Positions 34,546-44,385 are shown, counted from the stretch's first letter. The stretch is DNA of 64,000 nucleotides from an uncultured Bacteroides sp. (GCF_963678845.1 NZ_OY787466.1:1321449-1385448); one strand, 5' to 3'. The notes: generated from the sequence alone by a model not told the origin. Program-made: numbers and translations.

Positions 34546-35862
34546 ATGAGAAGGAAACTGCTTGAACATCTTAAGGATTGGAAGATAAAAGGGAATCGTA
34601 AACCACTTATAATTCGTGGTGCCAGACAAGTTGGTAAAACCTGGCTGATGAAAGAGTTTGCCCGCACTGAATATGAAAAATGTGCATACGTAAACTTTGA
34701 GAGTGATTTGCAATTAAAAGCCCTTTTTCTTCAGGATTTTGATATTAATCGTATTTTACTTTCTATTCAGGTTGCTACCGGAGTAAAACCAGAACCCGGC
34801 AATACACTTATTATTTTTGATGAGATTCAAGAAGCTGAAAGAGCTATAACCTCTTTAAAATATTTTTGTGAAAATGCACCGGAGTATCATGTTGTAGCTG
34901 CCGGTTCTTTACTTGGCATTGCTTTACATCAGAATACCTCTTTCCCAGTAGGAAAAGTAGAATTTCTGGATCTTTATCCTTTAACATTTACAGAATTTCT
35001 GCAGGCTATGGGAGAAGATGCTTTGGTTGATTTGCAACAACAAAAGCAATGGGATTTAATAACTGTATTTAAAACAAAATATATTCAGCTTCTACGCCAA
35101 TATTATTATGTAGGAGGTATGCCCGAGGTTGTAGTAAACTATTCTCAGAATCGAGATTTCAATGAGGTTCGCCAGATACAACAACAAATTCTTGATTCCT
35201 ATGAACAGGATTTCTCAAAACATGCTCCTACAGATGTTGTTCCCAGAATACGGATGGTGTGGAATTCTATTCCCTCACAACTAGCTAGAGAGAATAAGAA
35301 ATTTGTTTATGGTTTAGTAAAGCAGGGAGCTAGAGCTAAAGACTTTGAATTGGCTTTGGCCTGGCTGATGGATTGCGGTCTGGTTCATAAAGTTTCGAGA
35401 GTTTCTAAACCTGCAATGCCTCTAAAAGCATATGAAGATTTTGGAGCATTTAAGCTATTTGTTCTTGATACCGGCCTTTTGGCTGCTATGGTTAATCTTG
35501 ATGTGAAAACATTACTTGATGGCAATGAGCTTTTCGAAGAATTTAAAGGCGCCTTATCAGAGCAATATGTCTTGCAGCAATTAGTGGCAAATAAACACAT
35601 TTCTTTGTATTATTGGTCGGCAGAAAAATCAACTGCTGAGATAGATTTCTTAATTCAGTGCAGAGATATAGTAGTTCCTATAGAAGTTAAAGCTGCAGAG
35701 AATTTACAAGCAAAGAGTCTTCGATCTTTTGTTCAGAAATTTCTACCAAAGATAGCTATCCGTTCTTCTATGTCTGATTTTCGTGAAGAGGAATGGCTTA
35801 CTAATTTTCCCCTATACTCTGTATGTGAATTAACTACTTATATTGAAAGTAAACATTTATAA
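34546..35862 (+). CDS. AAA-family ATPase with DUF4143 C-terminal domain
   Basis: A 438-residue protein of the AAA_14/DUF4143 group, common in many copies in Bacteroidota and of unclear role. Walker A is GARQVGKT (residues 25-32) and Walker B is LIIFDEIQ with D92-E93. A sensor-like AAGSLLGIAL follows. Residues about 205-370 form the DUF4143 part with QDFSKHAP. A C-terminal PD-(D/E)xK-like signature is visible as E365-I-D367 and E380-V-K382, so it may cut or bind DNA. The start is fixed by a strong Shine-Dalgarno sequence. Similar genes have been placed near toxin or defence loci, but no partner is proven here. Confidence 0.88.
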   Translation: MRRKLLEHLKDWKIKGNRKPLIIRGARQVGKTWLMKEFARTEYEKCAYVNFESDLQLKALFLQDFDINRILLSIQVATGVKPEPGNTLIIFDEIQEAERAITSLKYFCENAPEYHVVAAGSLLGIALHQNTSFPVGKVEFLDLYPLTFTEFLQAMGEDALVDLQQQKQWDLITVFKTKYIQLLRQYYYVGGMPEVVVNYSQNRDFNEVRQIQQQILDSYEQDFSKHAPTDVVPRIRMVWNSIPSQLARENKKFVYGLVKQGARAKDFELALAWLMDCGLVHKVSRVSKPAMPLKAYEDFGAFKLFVLDTGLLAAMVNLDVKTLLDGNELFEEFKGALSEQYVLQQLVANKHISLYYWSAEKSTAEIDFLIQCRDIVVPIEVKAAENLQAKSLRSFVQKFLPKIAIRSSMSDFREEEWLTNFPLYSVCELTTYIESKHL

Positions 35863-35896
35863 AACAAAATCCTGAATTTCAAAAATAACGATTCTT

Positions 35897-35929
35897 TTTG
35901 TTACATATTCCAAAAAAGCACTAACTTTG
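35897..35929 (+). promoter_or_regulatory. promoter of the thiamine operon
   Basis: TTTG at 35897-35900 and TAACTTTG at 35922-35929 are separated by 21 bp, fitting the Bacteroides consensus. The expected transcript starts just before the TPP riboswitch. Confidence 0.7.
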
Positions 35930-35943
35930 CACCATATTCTCAT

Positions 35944-36020
35944 ATAAGGGGTGCCTCAATATAACGGGCTGAGATTATACCCATAACCTGATCCGGGTAA
36001 TGCCGGCGGAGGGAACGAAA
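35944..36020 (+). ncRNA. TPP riboswitch (THI element)
   Basis: The conserved blocks are in order: AAGGGGTGCC, GGGCTGAGATTATACCCATAA, CCTGATCCGGGTAATGCCGGCG and GAGGGAA. They include the helices GGGGT/ACCC (P2) and CCGG-GTAATG-CCGG (P4/P5 region) and the thi-box CTGAGA. It sits 45 bp before the thiamine TonB receptor and should repress the operon when thiamine pyrophosphate is present. Seven bases, AAGGGGT (35946-35952), can also pair with ACCCCTT downstream (36031-36037), which could be the alternative fold. Confidence 0.94.
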
Positions 36021-36064
36021 GATAGAAAAGACCCCTTTTCTGTTTTATTTAACTAAAAATAGGT

Positions 36065-38308
36065 ATGAAAAAGAAAGTACAGATGCTTGTCGGCTTAACA
36101 CTGATTGGCTCATCGTCTTTTGCGCAGGTAAAGGATAGCTTGCGTTTGGTAAGACTGCAGGAAGTGCAGGTAGTAGGAACACGCGCAACGGCTAAGACTC
36201 CGGTTGCATTCTCAAATGTAAGTAAGGAACAAATCAGGAAACAGAACTTTGGGCAGGATATTCCATTCTTGCTCACAATGACTCCTTCAGTTGTAGTAAC
36301 ATCGGATGCGGGAGCAGGAGTAGGGTACACTGGTATAAGAGTTCGCGGAACAGATGCTTCACGAATTAATGTCACAGCAAATGGTGTGCCTATGAATGAT
36401 GCTGAGTCGCACACGTTGTATTGGGTAGATATGCCCGACTTTGCTTCGTCTATTGAAGATATTCAAATTCAACGCGGAGCCGGAACTTCTACTAATGGAG
36501 CTGGTGCATTTGGAGGTAGTATTAATATGAAAACGGAATCTATCTCAGCTTTGCCTTATGCTGAAGTAAACGGTTCGTATGGTTCGTTCAATACGCACAA
36601 GGAAACGTTCAAAGTGGGAACCGGATTGCTGAAGAGCCGCTGGGCATTTGATGCGCGTATCTCCAACATCGGATCCGACGGATATATTGACCGGGCTTCT
36701 ACAAATATGAAGTCGTTCTTTACTCAGGCTGGATATTATGGAGATAATGATATACTGAAATTCATAGTTTTTGGTGGTAAGGAGAAAACTTATCATGCAT
36801 GGAACGGAATCAGCAAGTCTCAACTAGAGAAAGATCGTCGCTACAACACTTGTGGTGAAATAACAGACGCTGATGGTAATGTAACTGGTTATTATAAAGA
36901 TCAGACAGATAATTATATCCAGACTAATTACCAGATGCTCTACACTCATATCTTCTCAACAGCCTGGAACATGAATGTAACTTTGCATTATACAGATGGT
37001 GAAGGTTATTATCAGGAGTATAAGAATGGACGCACTTTGAAGGAGTACGGACTTGTGCCTTTCACATTGGATGGAATACTAACTAAGGAGAGTGATTTAG
37101 TTCGTCAGAAAAAAATGGATAATGGTTTTGGCGGAGGTGTATTCTCATTGAACTATTCTGCTGGTAAGTTACAGGCTTCTTTTGGTGGAGCTGCCAATGA
37201 ATACAAAGGCAATAACTTTGGAAAGGTAATCTGGATAAAAAACTATATTGGTAATCTGGATCCAGATCATGAATATTATCGCAACAATTCAGATAAAACG
37301 GATGCCAATGTTTATTTGAAAGCAAACTATGAACTGTTGGCCGGACTCAATGTTTACGGTGATTTGCAATATCGTCATATCCATTATACCATTGATGGAT
37401 TGAATGACAAATGGGACTGGACCAAAACTCCTGGTGGTATGCAGACTTTGGCTATAGATAATAACTATAGCTTCTTTAATCCGAAGGCTGGTTTATTCTG
37501 GCAGATGAATAAAAACAATTCTGCTTATGCTTCATTTTCTGTGGCTCAGAAAGAACCTACACGTAACAACTTTACGGATGCTAAGTTTGGAAAGACTCCT
37601 TCTTCAGAAAGATTGTTCGATTATGAAGCAGGATACACTTATAATGATTCCCGATTCCTTGTAGGTGTGAACTTCTACTACATGAAGTATAAAGATCAGC
37701 TTATTCTTACCGGACAAACAAACGATATAGGTGAACCATTGGCCGATAATGTTCCTGATAGTTACCGCGTAGGAATGGAGTATATGCTTGGCGCAAAGAT
37801 TACTTCGTGGTTAAGATGGGATGGTAATGCTACTTTTAGTCAGAACAAGATTAAGAACTATACAGAATATCTGGATAACTATGATGCCAACTGGAAGCCT
37901 TTATATACTCAGACTGCTCATTACGTAGGTAAAACTACCATTGCATATTCACCGGATGTAATAGCTAATAGCATGATTACCTTGACTTTTAAAAACTGGG
38001 ATGCAACTTTACAATCAAGTTATGTAAGCAAACAGTTTCTTAATAACTCTGAGCAGAAAGATTGCAAACTTAATGCTTACTTTGTGAATAATCTGCGTTT
38101 AGGTTATACATTTAGTTTGCCAGCTGTGAAATCAATTCACGTAGGTCTTTCTATAAACAACCTGTTTAATGAAAAGTATGAAAGCAATGGTTGGGGAGGT
38201 AGCTCTTATGTTATAGGCACAGACGGAAGCAAGATCCGCTATAACGATGCAGGCTATTTTGCTCAGGCCGGAACAAACATTTTGGCTGGTATTACGTTAA
38301 AATTCTGA
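36065..38308 (+). CDS. TonB-dependent outer-membrane receptor for thiamine (riboswitch-controlled)
   Basis: A 747-residue outer-membrane importer. A signal peptide (1-20, ending SSFAQ) precedes a TonB box (LQEVQVVGTRA). The plug has LTMTPSVVVTSDAGAGVGYTG and GTSTNGAGAFGGSINMKTES. The barrel ends in a conserved VNNLRLGYTFSLP and GITLKF. The direct TPP riboswitch upstream and the downstream inner-membrane transporter and thiamine pyrophosphokinase make thiamine, or a precursor, the expected ligand. There is no calcium- or siderophore-receptor context. Spacing to the next gene is 19 bp. Confidence 0.92.
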   Translation: MKKKVQMLVGLTLIGSSSFAQVKDSLRLVRLQEVQVVGTRATAKTPVAFSNVSKEQIRKQNFGQDIPFLLTMTPSVVVTSDAGAGVGYTGIRVRGTDASRINVTANGVPMNDAESHTLYWVDMPDFASSIEDIQIQRGAGTSTNGAGAFGGSINMKTESISALPYAEVNGSYGSFNTHKETFKVGTGLLKSRWAFDARISNIGSDGYIDRASTNMKSFFTQAGYYGDNDILKFIVFGGKEKTYHAWNGISKSQLEKDRRYNTCGEITDADGNVTGYYKDQTDNYIQTNYQMLYTHIFSTAWNMNVTLHYTDGEGYYQEYKNGRTLKEYGLVPFTLDGILTKESDLVRQKKMDNGFGGGVFSLNYSAGKLQASFGGAANEYKGNNFGKVIWIKNYIGNLDPDHEYYRNNSDKTDANVYLKANYELLAGLNVYGDLQYRHIHYTIDGLNDKWDWTKTPGGMQTLAIDNNYSFFNPKAGLFWQMNKNNSAYASFSVAQKEPTRNNFTDAKFGKTPSSERLFDYEAGYTYNDSRFLVGVNFYYMKYKDQLILTGQTNDIGEPLADNVPDSYRVGMEYMLGAKITSWLRWDGNATFSQNKIKNYTEYLDNYDANWKPLYTQTAHYVGKTTIAYSPDVIANSMITLTFKNWDATLQSSYVSKQFLNNSEQKDCKLNAYFVNNLRLGYTFSLPAVKSIHVGLSINNLFNEKYESNGWGGSSYVIGTDGSKIRYNDAGYFAQAGTNILAGITLKF

Positions 38309-38327
38309 TGAAAGAAAAACAACTATA

Positions 38328-38930
38328 ATGGATTATCTTGAAATTATAGGCACACTAGTAGGCTTGCTTTATCTCTATCTGGAGTATAAAGCAAGCATCT
38401 ATTTGTGGTTTGCCGGAGTAGTGATGCCTTTTATTTATATTTATGTGTTCTATGCGGCGGGACTCTATGCCGACATGGGAATTAATATCTATTATCTGCT
38501 GGCTGGTCTTTATGGATTATTTATGTGGATGAAGAAACCCGCACAAAAAGGAGAGGAGAGACCTATTTCCAGCACTCCTATAAAGTACTATTTCCCAATA
38601 ATTGTTACCTTTGCCGTGCTTTATGCCGGAATATCTTTTCTGTTGATTCGGCTTACAGACAGCACAGTTCCTTATGCCGACGGATTTGTAACCGCACTTA
38701 GTATCATTGGAATGTGGATGCTGGCATATAAGTATATAGAACAATGGCTGGTTTGGGTTGTTGTGGATATTGCCTGCACTGTTTTGTATGTTTACAAAGG
38801 TCTTTATCCCACATCCATACTTTACGGACTATATTCTGTGATAGCTGTTTTTGGCTATTTCAAATGGAAAAGGATGATGCTTTATAATGAACTGAAAGAT
38901 GAAAAAATACCCGTTACTGACAATCACTGA
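38328..38930 (+). CDS. pnuT: thiamine transporter PnuT (PnuC family)
   Basis: A 200-residue inner-membrane protein of the PnuC/SWEET-like family with about seven hydrophobic helices. Marker segments are the opening MDYLEIIGTLVGLLYLYLEYKASIYLW, NIYYLLAGLYGLFMW and the closing PTSILYGLYSVIAVFGYFKWK. In this family position and operon, PnuT imports thiamine by facilitated diffusion. The next gene phosphorylates it and so traps it in the cell. It overlaps that gene by 32 bp, a sign of translational coupling. Confidence 0.9.
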   Translation: MDYLEIIGTLVGLLYLYLEYKASIYLWFAGVVMPFIYIYVFYAAGLYADMGINIYYLLAGLYGLFMWMKKPAQKGEERPISSTPIKYYFPIIVTFAVLYAGISFLLIRLTDSTVPYADGFVTALSIIGMWMLAYKYIEQWLVWVVVDIACTVLYVYKGLYPTSILYGLYSVIAVFGYFKWKRMMLYNELKDEKIPVTDNH

Positions 38931-39534
38931 TACTCCTTCTGCTATTATTCTGGCTAATGGAGACTATCCTGTACATTTGTTGCCGTTAGCTCTTTTGGCT
39001 GAAAACGATTATGTGGTTTGCTGTGATGGAGCAACGGATGAGTTTGTCCGCTCGGGAAGAATTCCAGTTGCTATAGTAGGGGATGGAGATTCCCTTTCAG
39101 AACTTAATAAAAAGCAATTTGCAAGTATCCTTCATTCAGTACCCGATCAGGATACAAACGACCTGACCAAAGCATTCAATTATTGTTTGCAGCAAGGCAA
39201 AAAGAATATACTTATTCTTGGGGCAACAGGGAAAAGAGAAGACCATACATTGGGTAATATCAGTCTGCTGATAGATTATATTGATGAGGCTAATGTGGAA
39301 ATGGTTACTGATTACGGCGTATTTACTCCCATTGCTGAAGATTGTGAATTTGAAAGCTATCCTGGTCAGCAAGTCTCTATTTTTAATCTTTCCGGTGCTG
39401 TTATCTCTCAGGAAAGACTTCAATACACTCTACCTCCTTTAAATAACTGGTGGCAAGGAACTTTAAATGCATCCTTGGATCACCATTTCATTATTCATAC
39501 CACCGGAAAAGCTGTTATTTTCAGAGCTTACTAA
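38899..39534 (+). CDS. thiamine pyrophosphokinase
   Basis: A 211-residue cytoplasmic enzyme that makes thiamine pyrophosphate from thiamine and ATP. Family motifs are CCDGATDEF, the metal and substrate site VGDGDSLSE, QDTNDLTKAFNYC and GATGKREDHTLGNI. The C-terminal TPK beta domain has GTLNASLDHHFIIH. The size is normal for bacterial enzymes. It is last in the riboswitch-controlled operon (outer-membrane receptor, PnuT, pyrophosphokinase), a complete thiamine salvage route. The 296-bp gap after it holds only a terminator at its end. Confidence 0.94.
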   Translation: MKKYPLLTITDTPSAIILANGDYPVHLLPLALLAENDYVVCCDGATDEFVRSGRIPVAIVGDGDSLSELNKKQFASILHSVPDQDTNDLTKAFNYCLQQGKKNILILGATGKREDHTLGNISLLIDYIDEANVEMVTDYGVFTPIAEDCEFESYPGQQVSIFNLSGAVISQERLQYTLPPLNNWWQGTLNASLDHHFIIHTTGKAVIFRAY

Positions 39535-39754
39535 GCCTTTGCTTTAGTATAATCCAGTTTTACTGATAAAAAAGGCACCATTCATTGATTGCTTTTTGAT
39601 AGTTCATCTTATTGCAATACTTTCGTAATTGTTATTGAGGTATTGTTTATTATTCAAGGTACTTTGCTGTTACAGAATTTGCGTCATGTTCAATTTAATA
39701 GAATATATTGAAACTTGATAATTATTCGCCTTATCCAGATCGTTATAAAAATAG

Positions 39755-39784
39755 AAAAGGGAATGCTTCACAGCATTCCCTTTT
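39755..39784. terminator. terminator between the thiamine operon and glnN
   Basis: AAAAGGGAATGCT and AGCATTCCCTTTT pair perfectly over 13 bp with a 4-nt loop. It serves the convergent glnN gene and probably both strands. Confidence 0.9.
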
Positions 39785-39830
39785 GCAAACTTAAAACAAC
39801 CAACAAAAGAAATAGATAATTTTTGTCGAA

Positions 39831-42020
39831 TTATCTAATAAATAACAATTCTCTATATTTAGGCAATGTCCACAATTGATCGTCGACAATAAGCTCTAAT
39901 TTATCAATATGATAACGGATTTCTTCCAATGTAGGAACGATTTTATCGTGATATACAAGGGCTTTTTCACGTTCTTCTTCAATCTTGTTTGCAACTTTAC
40001 GTGCTTCAATCATTTCATTAACCTTTTCCTGAATGAAGATTGTTCTTGTTGCTATTTCTTCAATGAGTTCCAGGTTCTTAGCAGAAAGCTTAGCTGCTTT
40101 ATCACCAGGGAATAAGTCTTTCATTTTATAGACATTGTCTATTAATTGTGACTGATATTTAGTTGCTATAGGAATGATATGATTCATAGCCAAGTCACCT
40201 AATACGCGAGCTTCAATTTGAATCTTCTTAGTATAAGTTTCCCATTTAACTTCGTTACGTGCTTCCAATTCAACTTTGGTCATTACACCTGTAGATTCAA
40301 ACATTTTAATGCTGCTTTCTTTCAGGTAACTATCAAAGATTACTGGTACGCTTGTTTCACAATCCAAACCACGTTTTAATGCTTCAGCTTTCCATTCGTC
40401 GCTATAACCGTTACCGTCAAAGTGAATAGCTTCACATTCAATAATAGTTTTACGTACAATTTCCAGAACAGCTGAGATCTTAGGTTCACCTTTTTCAATC
40501 AAAGCATCTACTTCTTGTTTGAAAATAACTAATTGTTCAGCAACAGCAGCGTTAAGTGCAATCATTGCAGATGCGCAGTTTGCTTCTGAACCAACTGCAC
40601 GGAACTCGAAACGGTTACCTGTAAATGCAAATGGAGAAGTACGGTTACGGTCTGTATTGTCAATTAGCAATTCAGGAATCTGTGGAATATCAAGTTTCAT
40701 TCCTTGTTTCCCGCTAAGGCTGATTAAATCATCTTTAGTACTTTCAGCTAGATGTTTTAGAACCTGTGACAATTGTTTTCCTAAGAAAGAAGAAATAATT
40801 GCAGGAGGTGCTTCATTTGCCCCTAAACGGTGAGCATTAGTTGCTGAAGAAATACTTGCCTTCAACAATCCGTTGTGGCGATATACTGCCATCAAAACGT
40901 TTGCAACGAAAGTAACAAAACGAAGATTTTCTTCAGATGTTTTACCTGGTCCTAATAATAAAATACCGTTATCAGTGCCTAGTGACCAGTTATTGTGCTT
41001 ACCTGAACCGTTTACACCTTTGAATGGTTTTTCGTGTAATAAAACACGGAATCCATGTTGGCGAGCGATTTTACGCATCAAAGCCATTACCAAAAGGTTG
41101 TGGTCATTTGCCAGGTTACATTCTTCAAAGATAGGAGCAAGCTCAAATTGGTTAGGAGCAACTTCGTTGTGACGAGTTTTCACTGGAATACCTAATTTCA
41201 AACTTTCAATTTCAAGGTCTGTCATGAATGCTGTAACACGAGTAGGAATTGCACCAAAATAGTGGTCTTCCAATTGCTGATTCTTAGAACTTTCGTGACC
41301 CATTAAGGTACGACCAGTTAAAAGTAAATCAGGGCGAGCAGCATAAAGACCTTCGTCAACCAAGAAATATTCTTGTTCCCAGCCTAAATTACAAATAACT
41401 TTTTTAACTTCAGGGTTAAAGTAGTGAACTACGTCTACAGCTGCTTTGTTTACTGCCTGTAAAGCTTTTAAAAGAGGCGCTTTGTAGTCTAATGATTCAC
41501 CTGTGTATGCGATGAAGATAGTTGGGATACATAGAGTGTCGCCAACAATAAATGCAGGAGATGAAGGATCCCATGCAGAATATCCACGAGCTTCAAATGT
41601 GTTACGAATACCACCACTTGGGAAACTGGAAGCATCTGGTTCTTGTTGAATAAGTAGTTTGCCACTAAATTCTTCAATCATACCACCTTTTCCATCATGC
41701 TCAACGAAAGCATCATGCTTTTCAGCAGTACCTTCTGTTAATGGGTGGAACCAGTGTGTATAGTGAGTAGCTCCCATTTCTAGTGCCCATTTCTGCATTC
41801 CTGCTGCTACGGCATTAGCAATATCTCTGTTGAGTGGTGTGCCATTTTCCATAGCATCCATCAATGATTGATACACCTTTGTTGGAAGATACTTAAACAT
41901 TTTAGACTTGTTAAACACATACTTACCGAAATAATCAGAAGGTCTCTCCGCAGGAGTCGGAACTTCAGTAGCTTTCTTTGCGAAAGCACTTTCTACTACT
42001 CTGAATCTAAGTTTTGACAT
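39831..42020 (-). CDS. glnN: glutamine synthetase type III
   Basis: The start at MSKLRFRVVES gives 729 residues, the known length of Bacteroides GlnN; a TTG three codons earlier is not needed. The enzyme condenses glutamate and ammonia using ATP. Motifs of the GSIII family are present: WFHPLTEGTAEKHD, KLLIQQEPDASSFPSGGIRNTFE, GWEQEYFLVDE, HEKPFKGVNGSGKHNNWSLG and PFAFTGNRFEFRAVGS. It acts as a large oligomer, unlike type I. It stands near the gltB-gltD-asnB and carAB clusters and supplies their glutamine. No clear promoter box was seen in the 209-bp upstream gap. Confidence 0.97.
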   Translation of the reverse strand: MSKLRFRVVESAFAKKATEVPTPAERPSDYFGKYVFNKSKMFKYLPTKVYQSLMDAMENGTPLNRDIANAVAAGMQKWALEMGATHYTHWFHPLTEGTAEKHDAFVEHDGKGGMIEEFSGKLLIQQEPDASSFPSGGIRNTFEARGYSAWDPSSPAFIVGDTLCIPTIFIAYTGESLDYKAPLLKALQAVNKAAVDVVHYFNPEVKKVICNLGWEQEYFLVDEGLYAARPDLLLTGRTLMGHESSKNQQLEDHYFGAIPTRVTAFMTDLEIESLKLGIPVKTRHNEVAPNQFELAPIFEECNLANDHNLLVMALMRKIARQHGFRVLLHEKPFKGVNGSGKHNNWSLGTDNGILLLGPGKTSEENLRFVTFVANVLMAVYRHNGLLKASISSATNAHRLGANEAPPAIISSFLGKQLSQVLKHLAESTKDDLISLSGKQGMKLDIPQIPELLIDNTDRNRTSPFAFTGNRFEFRAVGSEANCASAMIALNAAVAEQLVIFKQEVDALIEKGEPKISAVLEIVRKTIIECEAIHFDGNGYSDEWKAEALKRGLDCETSVPVIFDSYLKESSIKMFESTGVMTKVELEARNEVKWETYTKKIQIEARVLGDLAMNHIIPIATKYQSQLIDNVYKMKDLFPGDKAAKLSAKNLELIEEIATRTIFIQEKVNEMIEARKVANKIEEEREKALVYHDKIVPTLEEIRYHIDKLELIVDDQLWTLPKYRELLFIR

Positions 42021-42229
42021 AATACCCAATTTGATTTTGTTATTATTTGTTATGTAAGAGTAAATTTATTTTTTTACCAATACTTTTATCTAAAATTTAT
42101 TTTTTCTAAAAAGAGAAGAGGCATAGAGTAATAGCTTTGTTCTTGTTACCATACAACAACCAGTAAAAATCAATAGGCATAGCCAGTTCTCTATACGCTC
42201 TCCTTTTTTATTTCTTGCAGGAATTAAAA

Positions 42230-43459
42230 TTATTTAATCCAATTCCGTAATCTTTTCATTGCTTCTATGCAGTCTTCGCGGGCACCAAAAGCTGTTAATC
42301 GAAGGTATCCTTCTCCGCTTGGACCAAATCCAACTCCAGGAGTACCTACAATATTTGCTTCATAAAGTAGTTGCTCAAAGAACTTCCATGATGGCATTCC
42401 GTTTGGCGTTTTTACCCAAAGATAAGGAGCATTTATACCACCGTATACCTTTAATCCAGTGGACTCAATGCCTTCTTTCATTATTTTTGCATTGGTCATA
42501 TAGTAGTTGATTATATCCTTAACCTGTTTTTTTCCTTCAGGAGAATATATTGCTTCCGCAGCTCTTTGAGTTATATAAGATGTTCCGTTGAACTTAGTAC
42601 ATTGTCTTCTGTTCCACAATTTATTTAATGAAACGCGTTCTCCATCTATAGTTACTGCATTTAGTTCTTTTGGAACTACTGTATATCCGCATCTTACTCC
42701 GGTAAAGCCTGCTGTTTTAGAGAAACTTCTGAATTCTATAGCAACTTTCTTTGCGCCTTTGATTTCATAAATTGAATGTGGTACGTCCGCTTCTTGAATA
42801 TAAGCTTCGTATGCAGCATCATACAAAATTAAAGTATCATTCTCTAAGGCGTAGTTGACCCATTTCTTTAATTCCTCTTTTGAAAGAGTTGTGCCTGTTG
42901 GATTGTTTGGGTAACAAAGGTACAACATGTCTATTCTTCTATCAGGAATCTGTGGAATAAAGTCATTTTCGCTCAAACATGGAATATAAACCAGATTGTT
43001 CCATTTTCCATCAATTAAATCTCCTGCGCGGCCAGCCATTACATTTGAATCGATATAAACAGGATATACCGGATCGGTTATTCCTACACTGTTGTCCTGG
43101 CGGAGGATATCTCCGATATTTCCAGTGTCACTTTTTGCACCGTCATTGATGAAAACTTCACTTGGGTCAAGATTAATACCTCTGGTTGCATAATCATTTT
43201 TAATGATTGTCTCAATTAAAAAGTTATATCCTTGCTCAGGTCCATAACCACGGAAAGTTTCCTTTACAGCTAATTCATCTACCGCATTATGCATGGCGGT
43301 TATAACAGCTTCAGGAAGAGGCTGTGTTACGTCACCGATTCCTAAACGGATTACATCTTGTTTTGGGTGAGTGATTTTGAACGTATTTACTTTCTTTGCA
43401 ATGTCCGAGAATAGATAACTTCCCGGTAGTTTAAGAAAATTTTCGTTTACTAATGCCAT
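42230..43459 (-). CDS. dapL: LL-diaminopimelate aminotransferase
   Basis: A 409-residue PLP-dependent class I/II aminotransferase. It makes LL-2,6-diaminopimelate from tetrahydrodipicolinate in one step, bypassing the acyl pathway. Recognisable parts are LPGSYLFSDIAKKVN, IRLGIGDVTQPLP, FINDGAKSDTGNI, CYPNNPTGTTLSK and the PLP-lysine motif SFSK248TAGFTG. DapL is characteristic of Bacteroides, chlamydiae and plants. It is encoded directly after dapF (29-bp gap, same strand), so the two lysine and peptidoglycan precursor steps share a transcript. Confidence 0.96.
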   Translation of the reverse strand: MALVNENFLKLPGSYLFSDIAKKVNTFKITHPKQDVIRLGIGDVTQPLPEAVITAMHNAVDELAVKETFRGYGPEQGYNFLIETIIKNDYATRGINLDPSEVFINDGAKSDTGNIGDILRQDNSVGITDPVYPVYIDSNVMAGRAGDLIDGKWNNLVYIPCLSENDFIPQIPDRRIDMLYLCYPNNPTGTTLSKEELKKWVNYALENDTLILYDAAYEAYIQEADVPHSIYEIKGAKKVAIEFRSFSKTAGFTGVRCGYTVVPKELNAVTIDGERVSLNKLWNRRQCTKFNGTSYITQRAAEAIYSPEGKKQVKDIINYYMTNAKIMKEGIESTGLKVYGGINAPYLWVKTPNGMPSWKFFEQLLYEANIVGTPGVGFGPSGEGYLRLTAFGAREDCIEAMKRLRNWIK

Positions 43460-43488
43460 ATCTATTTGTTGTTTTAAGTTTTTGAAAT

Positions 43489-44328
43489 TTAAAGGGCTAT
43501 TTCGCCTTCAAATACCGTGACTGCCTCTCCAGCCATATATACTCTGTCTGTCTGTTCGTCCCATTTTATGTTAAGGCTTCCTCCGTCCATGATAATCTCT
43601 ACATCACGTCCTGTTTCACCAATTATGAAACCTGCAACCGCAGTAGCACAGGCACCTGTTCCACAAGCCATTGTAATTCCTGAGCCACGTTCCCAGACTC
43701 TCATTCTCACTTTATTGTTATCCAGTTTCTGAGCAAATTCAACGTTTATTCTGCCTGGAAAAAGTGGGTGGCGTTCTAATATCGGTCCAATAGTAGGGAG
43801 GTCAATCCGTTCAATATCATTTATATAAATAACTAAATGTGGGTTTCCCATTGAAATAGCTGTAGCTTTGTATGTTTGATTTCCGGCTGTAATTTCTTTA
43901 GAGATTATGTTCTCTGGTTTGCCATTAATAACTACTTCTTCTAATTTGGGTGAACCCATATCTACAGTAACTTTTGCAACTTTACCTTCAGATATTGTTA
44001 ATTTTAAGTATTTGATTCCAGAAAGAGTTTCCAGAGCAATTTCTGATTTGTCAGTCAATTTGTTATCATAAAGATATTTGCCAATGCAACGGGATGCGTT
44101 ACCACACATCATAGCCTCAGAACCGTCAGCATTAAAGATGCGCATGCTAAAATCCGCAACTTGAGATTTTCCAATTAAAACTAAACCATCAGAACCAATT
44201 CCTGTGTGAAAAGTGCTCCATTTAATTGCTAATTCTTCCGGATGTTCGATGGGGTATTTTATTGTATTTATATAAATATAATCATTTCCCGCACCGTGCA
44301 TCTTTGTAAATTTAATCAGATCTGCCAT
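43489..44328 (-). CDS. dapF: diaminopimelate epimerase
   Basis: A 279-residue cofactor-independent epimerase converting LL- to meso-diaminopimelate, needed for lysine and cell wall. It has the two catalytic cysteines C75 in MMCGNASRCIG and C222 in MACGTGACATAV, the opening FTKMHGAGNDYIY, and MGNPHLVIY. It heads the dapF-dapL unit and has a Bacteroides-type promoter 50 bp upstream. Confidence 0.96.
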   Translation of the reverse strand: MADLIKFTKMHGAGNDYIYINTIKYPIEHPEELAIKWSTFHTGIGSDGLVLIGKSQVADFSMRIFNADGSEAMMCGNASRCIGKYLYDNKLTDKSEIALETLSGIKYLKLTISEGKVAKVTVDMGSPKLEEVVINGKPENIISKEITAGNQTYKATAISMGNPHLVIYINDIERIDLPTIGPILERHPLFPGRINVEFAQKLDNNKVRMRVWERGSGITMACGTGACATAVAGFIIGETGRDVEIIMDGGSLNIKWDEQTDRVYMAGEAVTVFEGEIAL

Positions 44329-44377
44329 TTTGTATTGCTAATTTGCTTTATTAATTTCCTTTTGGCTTTTATAGATG

Positions 44378-44385
44378 CAAATATA
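44378..44385 (-). promoter_or_regulatory. putative -7 promoter box for dapF-dapL
   Basis: On the minus strand TATATTTG, 50 bp before the dapF ATG. The rest of the 357-bp gap 44329-44685 is AT-rich, and I see no other feature in it. Confidence 0.6.

Noticed and set aside
39535..39754. Small RNA after the thiamine operon
   Set aside because: Only weak, AT-rich pairing was seen and no promoter box with a terminator of its own.
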